A program made the translations under genes and the position numbers. Positions 54,277 to 63,175 of a DNA stretch of 64,000 nucleotides are shown here, piece by piece. The DNA comes from Luteibacter sp. UNC138MFCol5.1 (lineage in GTDB: Bacteria > Pseudomonadota > Gammaproteobacteria > Xanthomonadales > Rhodanobacteraceae), in contig NZ_FODZ01000002.1 of the NCBI RefSeq assembly GCF_900110505.1, forward strand, positions 362,113-426,112. The letters run 5' to 3'. Positions within the stretch are counted from its first letter, which is position 1, and each line of letters begins with the position of its first letter. A model generated the notes under the pieces. The model was not told the origin of the DNA. It searched no databases and was given only the letters and a program-made list of their open reading frames with translations.

Positions 54277-55638
54277 TCAACCCGGCACGCGATCGCCCAT
54301 CAGCACCATCTCCTCCGCCGAGGTCGGATGGATCGCCAGGGTGGCGTCGAGGTCGGCCTTGGTGGCGCCCATCTTGATCGCCACGGCGAAGCCCTGGAGG
54401 ATCTCGTCCACGCCCGGCCCCAGCATCTGCATGCCGACGATCTTCGAATCGTCGCCGACGCAGATGAGCTTGAATCGCGTCGTCATCGGACGATGCGCCA
54501 GCGCGAGCTGCATCGGCACGAACGACTGCTTGTAGAGGTGCACGTCCGCGCCGTAACGCTCGCGCGCCTGCTGCTCGTTCATGCCGATGGTGCCCAGCGG
54601 CGGGTGCGAAAACACGACACTGGGGATGTTCTGGTAATCGAGTTTCGCCTCGGTCTTGCCCGCGAACAGACGGTCGGCGAGCTTGCGGCCCGCCGAGACC
54701 GCCACGGGCGTCAGCGCGAGGCGTGGCGTGACGTCGCCGATCGCGTAGACCCCGGGAACGTTCGTGTTCTGGTAATCGTCGATGGCGATGAAGCCGTCCG
54801 CATCGGTCTCCAGGCCGATCCGGCCGATATCGAGCGATCCGGTGTTCGCGTGCCGGCCCACCGCCAGGATCAGCGCGTCGTAGGGTCCGGGGTGGTCCCC
54901 GGTATCGCAGTCGAGCAGCAGCATGCCGTCCTTCTCGTGCGCCGCGTCGATCTGGCAGCGGTAATGGATGCGGATGCCGTGCTGGCGCATCTCGTCGCCA
55001 AGGCCATAGGCCATTTCCTCGTCGAATCCGCTCATCAGCCGGCCACGCACGAAGACATCGACATCGCTGCCGAGCGCGCGCAGCACCCCGGCCAGTTCGA
55101 CGGCGATGTACCCGCCGCCGATGATCGCCGTGCGACGCGGGCACGCGCGCAGGTCGAAGAAGTCGTCCGACGTCATGGCCCGTTCGAAGCCGGGCTTGTC
55201 GAGCGTGTTCGCACTGGAGCCGGTGGCGACAATCACGTGCGGCGCGGTGAGCTCGCGCGCACCCGCCTGGATGCGGTCCGCCGCGAGGAAGCGCCCCGCC
55301 TCGCGGATCAGCGTGACGTGACCGGTGTCGAGGGTCTGCTTGTACTTGGTGTGGATGCGATCGATGTACGCGTCGCGTCGCTCGATGAAGCGTGGCCAGT
55401 CGAGGCTGCCGGGCTTGTCGGCGAAGCCGTAATCGACGGCGATGTACTGCGCTTCCGCCATCTGCGCCGCGTACCACATGGCCTTCTTCGGTACGCAACC
55501 GACGTTGACGCAGGTTCCGCCCAGCTCCTTTGGTTCCAGCAAGGCGACCCGCGCACCGTGTTTCGAGGCGCGTATCGCCGCCGCGAGCCCACCCGAGCCA
55601 CCGCCGATCACGATGAGGTCGAAGGATTCCACGGTCAT
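54277..55638 (-). CDS. gor: Glutathione-disulfide reductase
   Basis: Gor (453 residues) reduces glutathione disulfide with NADPH. The FAD motif IGGGSGGLAAA at residues 11-21, redox pair Cys43/Cys48 in GGTCVNVGCVPKK, the NADPH-binding GGGYIAVELAGVL, YAIGDV and the C-terminal HPTSAEE with the catalytic His are all present. It lies 16 bases from the hutG-like gene on the same strand. A mercuric or lipoamide family member is ruled out by the C-terminal region. Confidence 0.95.
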   Translation of the reverse strand: MTVESFDLIVIGGGSGGLAAAIRASKHGARVALLEPKELGGTCVNVGCVPKKAMWYAAQMAEAQYIAVDYGFADKPGSLDWPRFIERRDAYIDRIHTKYKQTLDTGHVTLIREAGRFLAADRIQAGARELTAPHVIVATGSSANTLDKPGFERAMTSDDFFDLRACPRRTAIIGGGYIAVELAGVLRALGSDVDVFVRGRLMSGFDEEMAYGLGDEMRQHGIRIHYRCQIDAAHEKDGMLLLDCDTGDHPGPYDALILAVGRHANTGSLDIGRIGLETDADGFIAIDDYQNTNVPGVYAIGDVTPRLALTPVAVSAGRKLADRLFAGKTEAKLDYQNIPSVVFSHPPLGTIGMNEQQARERYGADVHLYKQSFVPMQLALAHRPMTTRFKLICVGDDSKIVGMQMLGPGVDEILQGFAVAIKMGATKADLDATLAIHPTSAEEMVLMGDRVPG

Positions 55639-55733
55639 GCATCACTCCAGCGATGGGGATCGCACACCGTAACAGAAGCCCTCCGGCCCCGGCTTGATCG
55701 AAACACCGTCCAGACCGAGCGTTCGCGCGGTTT

Positions 55734-55762
55734 GACAGGTATTCCTAGCAACCCATTGATTT
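55734..55762 (+). promoter_or_regulatory. Putative sigma-70 promoter for the NlpC/P60 gene
   Basis: TTGACA at 55734-55739 is a perfect -35; ATTGAT follows at 17-base spacing (55757-55762), a weak -10. The NlpC/P60 start is 41 bases further on. Confidence 0.45.
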
Positions 55763-55802
55763 GATAACCTCGTTGCGCCGATCCTGACAGGGGAAACGCC
55801 CG

Positions 55803-56375
55803 ATGTACCGCTTTGCCCGCTTCGCCCAGCCCCGGACATGGCTCCGCCCGTTCGTCACAAGCGCCGTGCTGGCGCTGCTCGTCGCGTGCGGGAGCGCCCC
55901 GCACAAGCCGTCCTCCTCGCAGCGCCGCAATCCGGCCTCGGCGGTTCCGATCGCGAAGAACCTCGGCTGGTCCAACCAACCCGCCGCCGCGCCCCCGGCC
56001 GACGCGGCCAACGACGTGCTGTTCCGCGCCATCGGCCTCGTCGGCACGCCCTATCGCTGGGGTGGCAATACCCCGCAGGGCGGTTTCGACTGCAGCGGCC
56101 TGATCAACTACATCTACCTCACCTCCACCGGCCTGAAACTCCCCCGCACGTCGGCGGAGATGGCCGCGCTGGACAAGCCCCGCGTCGGCGAGGACGAACT
56201 CGCCAGCGGCGACCTCGTGTTCTTCGGCCGGGGCCACGTGAACCACGTCGGGGTTTACGTCGGCAAGGGTCGTTTCGTCCACGCCCCGAACTCCGGCGGT
56301 ACGGTACGGTTGGACGAGCTCGACGGCGCCTACTGGAAAGAGAACTTCGTCTACGGACGTCGCGTCCTGAACTGA
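55803..56375 (+). CDS. NlpC/P60 family lipoprotein peptidase
   Basis: This 190-residue lipoprotein has lipobox LLVACG (Cys29) and a single NlpC/P60 domain (about 68-188). The catalytic triad is complete: Cys97 in FDCSGLI, His148 in VNHVGVYVG and His160 in FVHAPNSG. It should cut D-Glu-diaminopimelate or cross-link peptides in peptidoglycan, like MepS. It is monocistronic with a plausible promoter. Confidence 0.92.
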   Translation: MYRFARFAQPRTWLRPFVTSAVLALLVACGSAPHKPSSSQRRNPASAVPIAKNLGWSNQPAAAPPADAANDVLFRAIGLVGTPYRWGGNTPQGGFDCSGLINYIYLTSTGLKLPRTSAEMAALDKPRVGEDELASGDLVFFGRGHVNHVGVYVGKGRFVHAPNSGGTVRLDELDGAYWKENFVYGRRVLN

Positions 56376-56420
56376 ACAGATGGCAACGCCGAGGGCGGAT
56401 CACTGAAAATTTAAGTTGCG

Positions 56421-56435
56421 CGCTATTCAATAGCG
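56421..56435 (+). promoter_or_regulatory. Perfect palindrome in the ohr promoter, probable operator
   Basis: CGCTATTCAATAGCG is a perfect 7-1-7 inverted repeat. It lies within a possible spacer between TTGCGC and CATTAT upstream of the Ohr/OsmC gene, where a MarR-type repressor such as OhrR would bind. Confidence 0.5.
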
Positions 56436-56503
56436 TGCTTTCATTATCTCCGTGGCCGGCGACGCCGGACCTCTCCTCCCCTGATGACGACAAGGACACT
56501 GCA

Positions 56504-57001
56504 ATGAGCGACGCATCCAAGTTCGACGGCACCATCTCCCAGTTCGACGGCGACCAGCTGTACTTCGTCAAGGCGAAGGTCGAGGGCGGCCGCACCGGCC
56601 ACGGCGAAACCCAGGGCGACGACCCGCTGAAGGTCGACCTGCGCCTGCCGAAGTCGATGGGTGGCAATGGCGGTGGCAACAATCCCGAGCAGCTGTTCGC
56701 CGTGGGCTACGCCGCGTGCTTCGAGGGCGCCGTGCGCTTCGTCGCCGGCAACCAGAAGGTGAAGGTGGACGGCGTCGGCGTCGACAGCGAAGTGCAGCTC
56801 GGCAAGCGCAAGGACGGCAAGGGCTTCGCCATCCGCGCCAAGCTCGACGTGCACCTGCCGAGCCTCGAGAACGATGCCGCCAAGGCCAAGGAAATCGTCC
56901 TCCAGGCGCACAACGAGGTTTGCCCGTACTCGCACGCCACGCACGGCAACATCGACGTCGAGATCACCGTGAACGGCACGAAGGTCTTCCCGGCCGCCTG
57001 A
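56504..57001 (+). CDS. ohr: Ohr/OsmC family organic hydroperoxide reductase
   Basis: This 165-residue protein reduces organic hydroperoxides using two cysteines, Cys72 in YAACFEGA and Cys140 in NEVCPYSHA. The GGNGGGNNPEQLFAVGYAACF block is typical of Ohr rather than OsmC. The core is normal, with a slightly long N terminus. AAGGA lies a few bases before the ATG. No ohrR gene is within the window. Confidence 0.93.
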   Translation: MSDASKFDGTISQFDGDQLYFVKAKVEGGRTGHGETQGDDPLKVDLRLPKSMGGNGGGNNPEQLFAVGYAACFEGAVRFVAGNQKVKVDGVGVDSEVQLGKRKDGKGFAIRAKLDVHLPSLENDAAKAKEIVLQAHNEVCPYSHATHGNIDVEITVNGTKVFPAA

Positions 57002-57026
57002 TCGGGCACCCGAAGCGAAGCAAAAA

Positions 57027-57049
57027 AAAGGCGCCCGATGGGCGCCTTT
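57027..57049. terminator. Bidirectional terminator between ohr and slyD
   Basis: AAAGGCGCCC pairs perfectly with GGGCGCCTTT around GAT, with flanking A and T runs. It separates the convergent ohr and slyD genes. Confidence 0.9.
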
Positions 57050-57069
57050 CTTTTCGTGCGGAAGAACGC

Positions 57070-57555
57070 TTAGTGCGCGTCGCCGTTCGGATGCGCGTGA
57101 CCGTGCGCGATTTCCTCTTCCGAGGCGTCGCGGACGGTCTGCACGTCGATGCTGAAGTTGAGGGTCTTGCCGGCCATCGGGTGGTTCAGGTCGATGTCGA
57201 CGACGCTGGAGCCCACCTTCTGCACGACGACGACACGGTTGCCGCCTTCCTTCAGCGAGAGCACGGTGCTGTCGCCGGCCTTGAGGCCCTTGCCCTGCTG
57301 CGGGAAGTACTTCTTCGGCACGCGCTGGGTCATGCCTTCCTGGCGAACGCCGTAGCCCTGCTCCGGCTCGATCGTGAGATCGACCTTGTCGCCGGCGGAC
57401 TTGCCTTCAAGGCCCGCTTCCATGCCCGGGATCAGCTGGCCGTGGCCGAGCAGGATCCACAGCGGCTCGCCGCCGTCCAAGGAGCTTTCGACCTTCTCGC
57501 CATTCACGGAAAGGGTGTAGTGGAACGAGATGACCTTGTCCTTGCCAGCCTGCAT
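57070..57555 (-). CDS. slyD: FKBP-type peptidyl-prolyl isomerase SlyD
   Basis: This 161-residue SlyD has the FKBP domain interrupted by an insert-in-flap chaperone domain (about residues 70-125; ILLGHGQLIPGMEAGLEG precedes it, LNHPMAGKTLNF follows). The C terminus is short and has His residues (HGHAHPNGDAH) but none of the cysteines of the E. coli nickel-binding tail, so its metal-storage role would be reduced. Confidence 0.94.
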   Translation of the reverse strand: MQAGKDKVISFHYTLSVNGEKVESSLDGGEPLWILLGHGQLIPGMEAGLEGKSAGDKVDLTIEPEQGYGVRQEGMTQRVPKKYFPQQGKGLKAGDSTVLSLKEGGNRVVVVQKVGSSVVDIDLNHPMAGKTLNFSIDVQTVRDASEEEIAHGHAHPNGDAH

Positions 57556-57607
57556 GTTGGTTTCTACCCGAGGAAAACCGCCATTTTAGCCGCGCCGGGG
57601 CGCGGCG

Positions 57608-58843
57608 TCACGCCGTCCCCCGGTCCTTGCCGAAGCCGACGCCCCTCGCCTCCGGACCCAGCCACGTGAGCAGGGCCAGGAGCACGGCCACCGCGGCGAT
57701 CCACGTGGACATGGCGAAGGCGAAGTCGCCGCCGTGCCGGTCCGCCAGCCAGGTCTGCGCCGTGGCCGTGATGGCGGCCAGCAGGTTGCCCATCTGATAG
57801 GCGAAGCCCGGCAGCGTGCCGCGCACCGCGTCGGGCGACAGCTCGTTGAGGTGCGTCGGCACCACGCCCCAGGCGCCCTGCACCATCACCTGGATCAGGA
57901 AGGCGCCGAGGCCAAGCAGGAGCAGCGAGCCGCCATGCGTCCACAACGGGATCACCGGGATGGCAAGCAAGGCGGCGAGGATGATCGCCCGGCGTCGGCC
58001 GATACGTTCGGACAGCGATCCGAACGTGAGACCGCCGGCGAGCGCGCCGAGGTTGAGCAGCGCCGTGAGCATGAATGCCGTGCCGGAGCCCGCGGGAATC
58101 TTCAGCGTCTCCTGCACGAACGTCGGGTACATGTCCTGCGAGCCATGGCTGAACATGTTGAACGCGGCCATCAGCAGCATGAGGTAGACGAAGAGCTTCC
58201 AGTGCCCGCGCATCGAGACGAACACGCTCTCTCGCGCATGCGCGCGACGCCCTTCCCAGACCGGCGACTCGGGCACCTTGCGGCGGATGTAGAGCACCAG
58301 CAGCGCGGGAAGCGCACCGACCACGAAAAGCCCGCGCCAGCCGATGTGGTCGACCAGCAGCCAGTTCGCCAGCGCGGCCAGGAAGAAGCCGCACGGATAG
58401 CCGCTCTGCAGCAGGCCCGACACGAACCCGCGCGACTTCGCGGGGATCGATTCCATCGCCAGCGACGCGCCGATGCCCCATTCGCCACCCATCGCGATGC
58501 CGAACAGGAAACGCAGACCGAGCAGGATGCCCAGCGACGGCGCGAACGCGCACAGCACTTCAAGCACCGAGAACAGCACGATGTCGAACATCAGCACGGG
58601 ACGACGCCCGTAGCGGTCGGCGAGACGGCCGAAGATCAGCGCGCCGATGGGTCGCGCCGCGAGCGTCAGGAACAGGCCGTAGGTCACCTCCTGCCTCGGC
58701 ACATGGAATTCGGCGGCCACCGCGAGGATGACGAAGGTGAGCAGGAAGTAGTCGAACGCGTCGAGCGTCCAGCCGAGGAAGCTGGCGATGACCGTGTGCC
58801 GCTGCGTGTGGTCGAGATCGCGCAGCGCGGCAGGCAGTGGCAT
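57608..58843 (-). CDS. MFS transporter, carboxylate/sugar-acid permease type
   Basis: This 411-residue protein with twelve predicted helices shows MFS loop motif GRLADRYGRRP between helices 2 and 3, GIAMGGEWGIGASLAMESIP in helix 4-5, and ERIGRRRA in the second half. The DAFDYFLLTF and GGEWGIGASL segments match the sialate/lactate (NanT, JEN1) branch of proton-coupled carboxylate carriers. The substrate is unknown and neighbouring genes give no hint. Confidence 0.85.
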   Translation of the reverse strand: MPLPAALRDLDHTQRHTVIASFLGWTLDAFDYFLLTFVILAVAAEFHVPRQEVTYGLFLTLAARPIGALIFGRLADRYGRRPVLMFDIVLFSVLEVLCAFAPSLGILLGLRFLFGIAMGGEWGIGASLAMESIPAKSRGFVSGLLQSGYPCGFFLAALANWLLVDHIGWRGLFVVGALPALLVLYIRRKVPESPVWEGRRAHARESVFVSMRGHWKLFVYLMLLMAAFNMFSHGSQDMYPTFVQETLKIPAGSGTAFMLTALLNLGALAGGLTFGSLSERIGRRRAIILAALLAIPVIPLWTHGGSLLLLGLGAFLIQVMVQGAWGVVPTHLNELSPDAVRGTLPGFAYQMGNLLAAITATAQTWLADRHGGDFAFAMSTWIAAVAVLLALLTWLGPEARGVGFGKDRGTA

Positions 58844-58966
58844 GAGAAATTCCTTAAGCCATGGGCGGCGCCGAGGCTAGCACAGGGCTAAGATCGACCG
58901 GGCGCCTCACGGCGCCATGACGGTGTCTCGTTACACTGGCCCACATCACGACAGACGGAGTACTCG

Positions 58967-59266
58967 ATGAAGTTCTCGCGATCGATCGTTTCATTCGCCC
59001 TCCTCGCCACCCTTGGCACCGGCGCCGCTTTCGCGCACGGTACGCCCCAGGACGACGCCGGCAAGAGCGGTGCGCCCGCGTTCTCGGAAGTGAGCAAGGA
59101 CGGCAAGTCCGTCAAGCGCAGCGACCTGCCCAAGGACAACGACGCGGTGAAGGAGCTTCGCGCGCACTACAACGAAGCCGACACGAACCACGACGGCAAG
59201 GTGGACAAGGGCGAGTACGACGCGTACGTCAACAAGGCGAGCGCGCGGCCGCAGAACCAGAACTGA
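58967..59266 (+). CDS. Exported EF-hand protein
   Basis: This 99-residue protein has a signal peptide (MKFSRSIVSFALLATLGTGAAFA) and one canonical EF-hand loop, DTNHDGKVDKGEY (Asp/Asn/Asp ligands and Glu at position 12), near residues 72-84. An earlier SKDGKSVKRSDLP stretch could be a degenerate partner hand. It probably binds calcium in the periplasm. Function unknown; small EF-hand proteins are common in xanthomonads. Confidence 0.85.
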   Translation: MKFSRSIVSFALLATLGTGAAFAHGTPQDDAGKSGAPAFSEVSKDGKSVKRSDLPKDNDAVKELRAHYNEADTNHDGKVDKGEYDAYVNKASARPQNQN

Positions 59267-59319
59267 GCGTACGGGCCGGGGCCATCCTCGCCCCGGCCTC
59301 TCTAAGGACGGACGAACGC

Positions 59320-59976
59320 ATGATCCCCGACAGCCACACGCGACGCCGCATCGCCTCGCGCTTTCGCCTCCCCGGCGACCGCATCTACATCCACGGCAAG
59401 CTCGCGACCGATCCCGTCTATGCCGCCACGGCTGAGGCCATCGCGGGGCGACGTCTTCCGCTGCTCGACATCGGCTGCGGCCTCGGCCTGCTGGGCCACT
59501 ACCTGCACGACCGCGACGTGCTCGACGGTTATCTCGGGCTGGACCATGACGGGCGGAAGATCGCCATGGGACGCGACGCCGCGGAGCGTGCGGGCCTGGG
59601 CGACGCGATCGCGCTGCGCGAGACCGATGCGGCGACGCCACAGCGGGTACGCGGCCACGTCGCCATGCTCGACGTGCTGCATTACCTCCCACGGGAGCGG
59701 CAGGGCGAACTGCTCACGTTCGCCGTCGACCACCTCGCCGACGACGGCGTGCTGATCCTGCGCAACGTCATCCGCGACGGTTCATGGCGCTACCGGGCGA
59801 CCGTCTGGGAAGAGAAATTCATCAAGGCGGTCGGCTGGATCCCGGGCGGCGCCCAGTACTTTCCCACGGAGGACGACATCCGCGGTGTGCTGGAGCCTCG
59901 CGGCATCCGGGTCGCGTTCCGGCCCCTGTTCGGCCGCACCCCGTACAACAGCTGGTTGATGACGGCATCCCGCTGA
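59320..59976 (+). CDS. Class I SAM-dependent methyltransferase
   Basis: This 218-residue protein has motif I LLDIGCGLGLLG near residues 48-59, acidic motif II GLDHD, and motif IV AMLDVLHYLP. No further domain is visible. It cannot be assigned to a known substrate. It follows the EF-hand gene by about 50 bases, possibly on the same message. Confidence 0.82.
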   Translation: MIPDSHTRRRIASRFRLPGDRIYIHGKLATDPVYAATAEAIAGRRLPLLDIGCGLGLLGHYLHDRDVLDGYLGLDHDGRKIAMGRDAAERAGLGDAIALRETDAATPQRVRGHVAMLDVLHYLPRERQGELLTFAVDHLADDGVLILRNVIRDGSWRYRATVWEEKFIKAVGWIPGGAQYFPTEDDIRGVLEPRGIRVAFRPLFGRTPYNSWLMTASR

Positions 59977-60005
59977 CGCCAATCCCATTGTGCGCCGCAA
60001 TAAGG

Positions 60006-60011
60006 TATACT
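60006..60011 (+). promoter_or_regulatory. Putative -10 element of rhlE
   Basis: TATACT lies about 190 bases before the rhlE start, leaving a long untranslated leader, as often seen for cold-regulated RNA helicase genes. The -35 region is poor. Confidence 0.4.
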
Positions 60012-60199
60012 GCCCCGGTCGTGCCTGCGCTCCGACTCCCTTGCGGACCCCCGGCGTGAGATCTTCCCGCCCGTTCCCCCACCCCCGGAAGCGCGCACGA
60101 CACCGACCAGCCTGCCGTCTTCGTCACGGCTCGCGGTCGCCGAATCCATAACTCGCAGCGCGGTTCCAGGGAACGCTCGAGTCACGCAGGAGTTCCTCC

Positions 60200-61576
60200 A
60201 TGTCTTTCGATTCGCTGGGCCTCGCGCCCGCGTTGCTGCGCGCGCTGTCCGAAGCGGGCTATGAGAAGCCCACGCCGATTCAGGCCGCCGCCATCCCCGA
60301 GGTCCTCGCCGGCCACGACCTCATGGCCGCCGCCCAGACGGGCACCGGCAAGACCGCCGCCTTCTCGCTCCCGGTGCTGCAGCGCCTCGCCGGCGATACC
60401 CGCACGGAGGGCCGTCGCCCGATCCGCGCGCTGATCCTCACCCCCACTCGCGAACTCGCCGCCCAGGTGCAGGAAAACCTGCGCGACTACGGCAAGTATC
60501 TGCGCCTCTCCAGCACCGTGATCTTCGGCGGCGTCGGCATGGGCAACCAGCTGCAGGCGCTGCGCCGCGGCGTCGACATCGTGGTCGCCACCCCGGGCCG
60601 CCTCATCGACCACATGCAGCAGCGCTCGGTCGACCTGTCGAAGGTCGACGTGCTCGTGCTCGACGAAGCCGACCGCATGCTCGACATGGGCTTCCTGCCG
60701 GCGCTCAAGCGCATCCTCGCGGCCGTGCCGCGCCAGCGCCAGACGCTGCTGTTCTCCGCGACGTTCGCGCCGGAGATCAAGGCGCTCGCGCAGCAGTTCA
60801 TGCGCGAGCCGCGCGAGGTCTCCACCGCGCCGGCCAACACCGTCGCCAATACGGTCACGCACGTCGTGCATCCGGTGGATGCCGCCAACAAGCGCGACCT
60901 GCTCCTGCACATCCTCGCGCAGGACAGCCGCCGCCAGACGCTCGTCTTCAGCCGCACGAAGCACGGCGCCGACAAGCTCGTGCGTCACCTGGAACAGGCA
61001 GGCGTGAAGTCCGCGGCGATCCACGGCAACAAGAGCCAGAACGCGCGCACGCGCGCGCTTTCCGACTTCAAGACCAACCGCATCACCGTGCTGGTCGCGA
61101 CGGACATCGCCGCGCGCGGCATCGACATCGACCAGCTGCCCGTGGTGATCAACTTCGACCTGCCGATGGTGGCCGAAGACTACGTGCATCGCATCGGCCG
61201 CACGGGCCGCGCGGGTGCCGAGGGTCAGGCCATTTCGCTGGTCAGCCACGACGAGTCCGGCCTGCTGCGCGACATCGGCCGCCTGCTGAAGACCGATCTC
61301 TCGATCAGCAACGTCGCCGGCTTCGAACCCAGCAGCCCGCTGCGCCTCGACGCGGGCGCCCCGCGCCCGAAGCAGCAGCAGCGCCAGCCGCGTTCGCAGG
61401 GTGGCGCCGGTCAGGGCCGTCCGGGCGGCAACGGCGGTGCGCGTAACGGCGGCACCGGCGGCAACCGCTCGCCGGCGCACCGTCCGCACGGCCATTCGGC
61501 CGCGGGCACCGGCGAGAACACCGGCAACCACAAGCGCCGTCGCCAGCGTCGCGGCCCGGCGACCAACAAGGCCTGA
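60200..61576 (+). CDS. rhlE: DEAD-box RNA helicase RhlE
   Basis: This 458-residue RNA helicase has the Q motif (GYEKPTPIQ), motif I AQTGTGKT, PTRELA, DEAD in VLDEADRMLDMGF, SAT and the HRIGRTGRAG motif VI. The C-terminal tail from about residue 370 is Gly/Asn/Arg-rich and disordered, as in RhlE. It unwinds RNA in ribosome assembly or RNA decay. The leader before it is long. Confidence 0.94.
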   Translation: MSFDSLGLAPALLRALSEAGYEKPTPIQAAAIPEVLAGHDLMAAAQTGTGKTAAFSLPVLQRLAGDTRTEGRRPIRALILTPTRELAAQVQENLRDYGKYLRLSSTVIFGGVGMGNQLQALRRGVDIVVATPGRLIDHMQQRSVDLSKVDVLVLDEADRMLDMGFLPALKRILAAVPRQRQTLLFSATFAPEIKALAQQFMREPREVSTAPANTVANTVTHVVHPVDAANKRDLLLHILAQDSRRQTLVFSRTKHGADKLVRHLEQAGVKSAAIHGNKSQNARTRALSDFKTNRITVLVATDIAARGIDIDQLPVVINFDLPMVAEDYVHRIGRTGRAGAEGQAISLVSHDESGLLRDIGRLLKTDLSISNVAGFEPSSPLRLDAGAPRPKQQQRQPRSQGGAGQGRPGGNGGARNGGTGGNRSPAHRPHGHSAAGTGENTGNHKRRRQRRGPATNKA

Positions 61577-61630
61577 TCCGCTGTGCCGGCCGCGGGGGCG
61601 ATCGTTCGCTCCCGCGTCTGGCCCCGCCGT

Positions 61631-62185
61631 TCAGCCCTGCGTCCTGACCTTCGACGTCAGGACATGGTCTTCCCATAGACCGTCGATCTTCAGGTAGCGC
61701 TTCGCGTAGCCTTCCCTCTCGAAGCCGAGTCGCTCGAGCAGCCGCCCGCTCCGCTCGTTGCGCGGCATGTGATTCGCCATCACGCGATGGAAGTCCAGCG
61801 GTCCGAATGCATAGCGGACACCGGCGTCGAGCGCCTCGAACATGAGGCCCTTGCCCTCGTGCCGCGCCGCGATGCCATAACCCAGATGGCAGGCCTGGAA
61901 GACACCCCGCACGACGTTGGCGAAGGTGAAGCTCGCGATCATCTCCGAGCCGTCGGGGGTGAGCACGGCGAACGGATAGCCGCGATCGGCGCGCGCCGCT
62001 TCGAGTCCGGCTTCGATCGCCAGCCGGCAACACTCCAGCGAGTAATGCGACTCCGTGCGCAGCGGCTCCCATGGCCGCAGGTGATCGCGATTCTCCACGC
62101 GATAGCGCTGTAGCAGCGGTGCTTCGTCCGTGTCGAGCAGGCGCACGATCGTGCGCGCCGTGCGCATCCTGACCGGCTCGCTCAT
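61631..62185 (-). CDS. GNAT N-acetyltransferase, RimJ/RimL-like
   Basis: This 184-residue GNAT shows the RimJ/RimL pattern: RTARTIVRLLDTDEA at the start, the loop RHEGKGLM (near residue 110), and MPRNERSGRLLERLGFEREG for substrate contact. It may acetylate a ribosomal protein N terminus or a small molecule. Its ATG overlaps the S-formylglutathione hydrolase stop (ATGA). Confidence 0.85.
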   Translation of the reverse strand: MSEPVRMRTARTIVRLLDTDEAPLLQRYRVENRDHLRPWEPLRTESHYSLECCRLAIEAGLEAARADRGYPFAVLTPDGSEMIASFTFANVVRGVFQACHLGYGIAARHEGKGLMFEALDAGVRYAFGPLDFHRVMANHMPRNERSGRLLERLGFEREGYAKRYLKIDGLWEDHVLTSKVRTQG

Positions 62186-63030
62186 GCGAGCAGCGCTTTC
62201 GCATGATGGCGAAGATGGTCTTCCACGAACGTCTGGATGAAGTAGTAGCTGTGGTCGTAGCCGGGCTGCATCCGCAGCTCGAGCGGTTGGCCCACCTCTT
62301 CGCACGCGGCCTCGAACCGCTGCGGCTGCAGCTGGTTCACGAGGAAGCCATCCGCTTCGCCCTGATCGATGAGGATCGCGCCGTCGAAGCGCGCGCCGTC
62401 CTTCACCAGTTCGGTGGCGTCGTACCTCGACCACGCCTTGCGATCGTCCCCGAGGTAACGCGGGAACGCCTTCTCGCCCCACGGCACGGCCGACGGCGCG
62501 ACGATCGGGGCGAACGCCGAGACCGAGCGGAACCGTCCCGGGTTGCGCAGCGCGATCGTGAGCGCGCCGTGGCCGCCCATCGAGTGGCCGAAAATGCCCT
62601 GGCGACCCATGTCCAGCGGGAACGCCCCGGACACGACGCGCGGCAGTTCGTCGACCACGTAGCTGTACATGCGGAACCGGTCGCTCCAAGGCTCCTCCGT
62701 GGCGTCGAGGTAGAACCCGGCGCCTTCGCCGAACTCCCAGTCGCCCGTCGCGCCCGGCAGTCCGGTGTCGCGCGGACTCGTGTCGGGCATCGCGAGGGCG
62801 AGACCGAGTTCGGCGGCGAGACGCTGCGCCCCGGCCTTGATCGTGAAGGTCTCGGCCGTGCAGGTCAGCCCCGCCAGGTACCACAGCACGGGGACGGGGC
62901 CGTTCTCCGCAGCGGGGGGCAGGTAGACGGCGAAGCGCATCGGCCCGCCGCAGGCCTCCGAGCGATGCGTGAAGAAGCCCTGCACACCGCCGAAGCAGCG
63001 CTGTTCCGAAACCGTTTCGATATCCGACAT
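62182..63030 (-). CDS. fghA: S-formylglutathione hydrolase
   Basis: This 282-residue alpha/beta hydrolase completes glutathione-dependent formaldehyde removal by cleaving S-formylglutathione to formate and glutathione. Nucleophile Ser in GHSMGGHGA, LPPAAENGPVPVLWYLAGLTC, and PGYDHSYYFI with the catalytic His are typical. ATG 63030 gives the family N terminus. No adjacent adhC gene is in the window. Confidence 0.93.
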   Translation of the reverse strand: MSDIETVSEQRCFGGVQGFFTHRSEACGGPMRFAVYLPPAAENGPVPVLWYLAGLTCTAETFTIKAGAQRLAAELGLALAMPDTSPRDTGLPGATGDWEFGEGAGFYLDATEEPWSDRFRMYSYVVDELPRVVSGAFPLDMGRQGIFGHSMGGHGALTIALRNPGRFRSVSAFAPIVAPSAVPWGEKAFPRYLGDDRKAWSRYDATELVKDGARFDGAILIDQGEADGFLVNQLQPQRFEAACEEVGQPLELRMQPGYDHSYYFIQTFVEDHLRHHAKALLA

Positions 63031-63117
63031 CCGCCCGACCCTTCCGAAAGCTGACCGAAGAGTGTAACGCGCACGCGACAGTAGCCCACGCTCACGGCGG
63101 AAAGGGCATATCGCTGC

Positions 63118-63123
63118 TACAAT
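63118..63123 (+). promoter_or_regulatory. Putative -10 element of the second DEAD-box helicase gene
   Basis: TACAAT lies 53 bases before the start at 63176. No convincing -35 is seen at the expected distance. Confidence 0.4.
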
Positions 63124-63175
63124 ACCGCTACTGCCCGGCGCCGAATGTCGCCGCCGCGCCCCTCCCGAGGTCGCC

